The notes under the pieces are model-generated. The model had not been told where the DNA came from, ran no database searches, and saw only the letters and a list, made by a program, of their open reading frames with translations. A program made the translations under genes and the position numbers. Shown here one piece after another: positions 5,089 through 6,058 of a stretch of 6,058 nucleotides of DNA. This DNA comes from an uncultured Lachnospiraceae bacterium (lineage in GTDB: Bacteria > Bacillota > Clostridia > Lachnospirales > Lachnospiraceae), in assembly GCA_902803745.1 (NCBI GenBank), contig CADCRB010000175.1, forward strand, positions 1 through 6,058. The letters are read 5' to 3'. Positions within the stretch are counted from its first letter, which is position 1; the number at the start of each line of letters is the position of its first letter.

Positions 5089-6023
5089 CCGGATATGATC
5101 ATACCCCGGTTCTTCCGGAGGAGACCATAGGATCCCTTGCGATAGTTCCGGATGGCATATATGTAGACGGGACCGCAGGCGGAGGAGGACATTCAAAGCT
5201 GATAGCCGAAAGGCTTTCGGACAGAGGAAGGCTGATAGCAGTCGATCAGGATGAGGAGGCTGTCAGGGCAGCCTCAGACAGATTAAGAAACTATGGTGAC
5301 AGGGTCACTATCATCCGGGACAATTACCGGAACATAAAGCTAATCCTGAATGATCTCGGGATCAGGGAGGTGAACGGGATCATTCTGGATATCGGCGTTT
5401 CTTCACACCAATTGGATGATGCAGGCAGGGGATTTTCTTATATGAAGGACGGCCCTCTGGATATGAGAATGGACAGGTCGTCTTCGATTACAGCTGCCGA
5501 CATAATAAATAACTATGAAGAAAGCGAACTTTACAGTATAATAAGAAGATATGGCGAGGAAAGATATGCCGGACCGATCGCAAAAGGAATTGTAAAGGCC
5601 CGCAAAGCAGGAAGGATAGAAACGACACTCGGTCTTTCGGAGGTGATATCTTCTTCAGTTCCGGCGAAGGCGAAGAGGACCGGAGGTAATCCGGCTATGA
5701 GGACGTTTCAGGCTCTCAGGATAGAAGTGAATCACGAACTGGATGCGCTTAGCGAAAGTCTGGATATCATGATAGATCTTCTTGCACCAAAGGGGAGATT
5801 ATCCGTCATAACCTTTCATAGCCTTGAAGACAGGATAGTGAAGGAATGCTTCAGAAGAAATGAAAACCCATGCACCTGTCCCCCGGATTTTCCGGTATGT
5901 GTATGTGGAAAGAAGAGCCGGGGAATATGCGTTAACAGGAAGGCTGTTACAGCAGGAGATAAGGAGCTCGAGAGTAATCCGAGAGCGCACAGCGCAAAGT
6001 TAAGGATATTTGAGAAGAAGTAA
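5085..6023 (+). CDS. rsmH: 16S rRNA (cytosine(1402)-N(4))-methyltransferase
   Basis: RsmH (formerly MraW) uses S-adenosylmethionine to methylate N4 of C1402 in the 16S rRNA decoding centre. The N-terminus HTPVLPEET (residues 6-14) is typical. The SAM-binding loop DGTAGGGGHS is at 28-37 and AVDQD at 52-56. DIGVSSHQLD is at 102-111, followed by GRGFSY and GPLDMRMD. NPAMRTFQALRIEVN is at 202-216 and TFHSLEDRIVK starts at 243. A C-terminal cysteine cluster, CTCPPDFPVCVC (263-274), is common in Firmicutes versions. The length of 312 is normal. Its ATG overlaps the mraZ stop by 4 nt, and only a weak GAAGAG (5065-5070) lies upstream, so translation is probably coupled to mraZ. It is the second gene of the dcw operon. 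Confidence 0.98.
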   Translation: MTGYDHTPVLPEETIGSLAIVPDGIYVDGTAGGGGHSKLIAERLSDRGRLIAVDQDEEAVRAASDRLRNYGDRVTIIRDNYRNIKLILNDLGIREVNGIILDIGVSSHQLDDAGRGFSYMKDGPLDMRMDRSSSITAADIINNYEESELYSIIRRYGEERYAGPIAKGIVKARKAGRIETTLGLSEVISSSVPAKAKRTGGNPAMRTFQALRIEVNHELDALSESLDIMIDLLAPKGRLSVITFHSLEDRIVKECFRRNENPCTCPPDFPVCVCGKKSRGICVNRKAVTAGDKELESNPRAHSAKLRIFEKK

Positions 6024-6058
6024 CATAAAGTCATTTTTAAAGAAAGAGCAACAGTCAT
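6024..6058 (+). other. Start of the spacer to the next dcw gene
   Basis: Thirty-five bases follow rsmH with no terminator and no start codon in a usable position. In most Firmicutes the next gene is ftsL or a small division protein. Its start is expected just outside the window; this is inference from gene order only. Confidence 0.4.

Noticed and set aside
5871..5908. Cysteine cluster at the RsmH C-terminus as a novel metal site
   Set aside because: As I recall, CTCPPDFPVCVCGKK-type tails are common in Firmicutes RsmH proteins, so it is not specific to this sequence.

Overview
The window reads as a chromosomal segment of a Clostridia bacterium, most likely a Lachnospiraceae relative. The clues are the strong AGGAGG-type ribosome binding sites, moderate GC, the gene families at the left end, and a Firmicutes-type MraZ/RsmH start of the division and cell-wall (dcw) cluster. 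The taxonomic call is inference from protein style, not from a database search.

Left part (1-2448) is an accessory, partly decayed stretch. A minus-strand gene runs off the left edge; only its first 49 codons are visible and they carry a DHLGN...MC.YW...TY..R pattern. Next to it is the C-terminal remnant of a secreted surface protein, with no N-terminal part. A 62-residue minus-strand gene of unknown function follows, with its own terminator. Then comes a 328-residue lipoprotein of unknown function with a 30-bp tandem duplication in its linker. The stretch closes with the broken C-terminal end of a tyrosine recombinase and a cluster of inverted and direct AAGGGCGTA repeats. This looks like the scar of an integrated element bordering the core genome.

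Right part (2449-6058) is housekeeping and densely packed on the plus strand: ychF (ribosome-associated P-loop ATPase), lgt (prolipoprotein diacylglyceryl transferase), a strong terminator, then mraZ and rsmH, which overlap by 4 nt and open the dcw operon. The next gene is expected just beyond the window. The mraZ leader holds four copies of AAGTGGT in two pairs, repeats 10 bp apart within pairs and 21 bp apart between them. These are the probable MraZ autoregulatory boxes, directly downstream of a TATAAT -10 element.

Functional links: Lgt would attach the lipid anchor to lipoproteins such as the one encoded at 1081-2067. MraZ would set expression of its own operon, including RsmH, which modifies 16S rRNA. 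I found no convincing wholly new multi-gene system. The most worthwhile leads are the phased repeat cluster at the integrase scar, the edge gene, the 62-residue gene, and the mraZ leader architecture.
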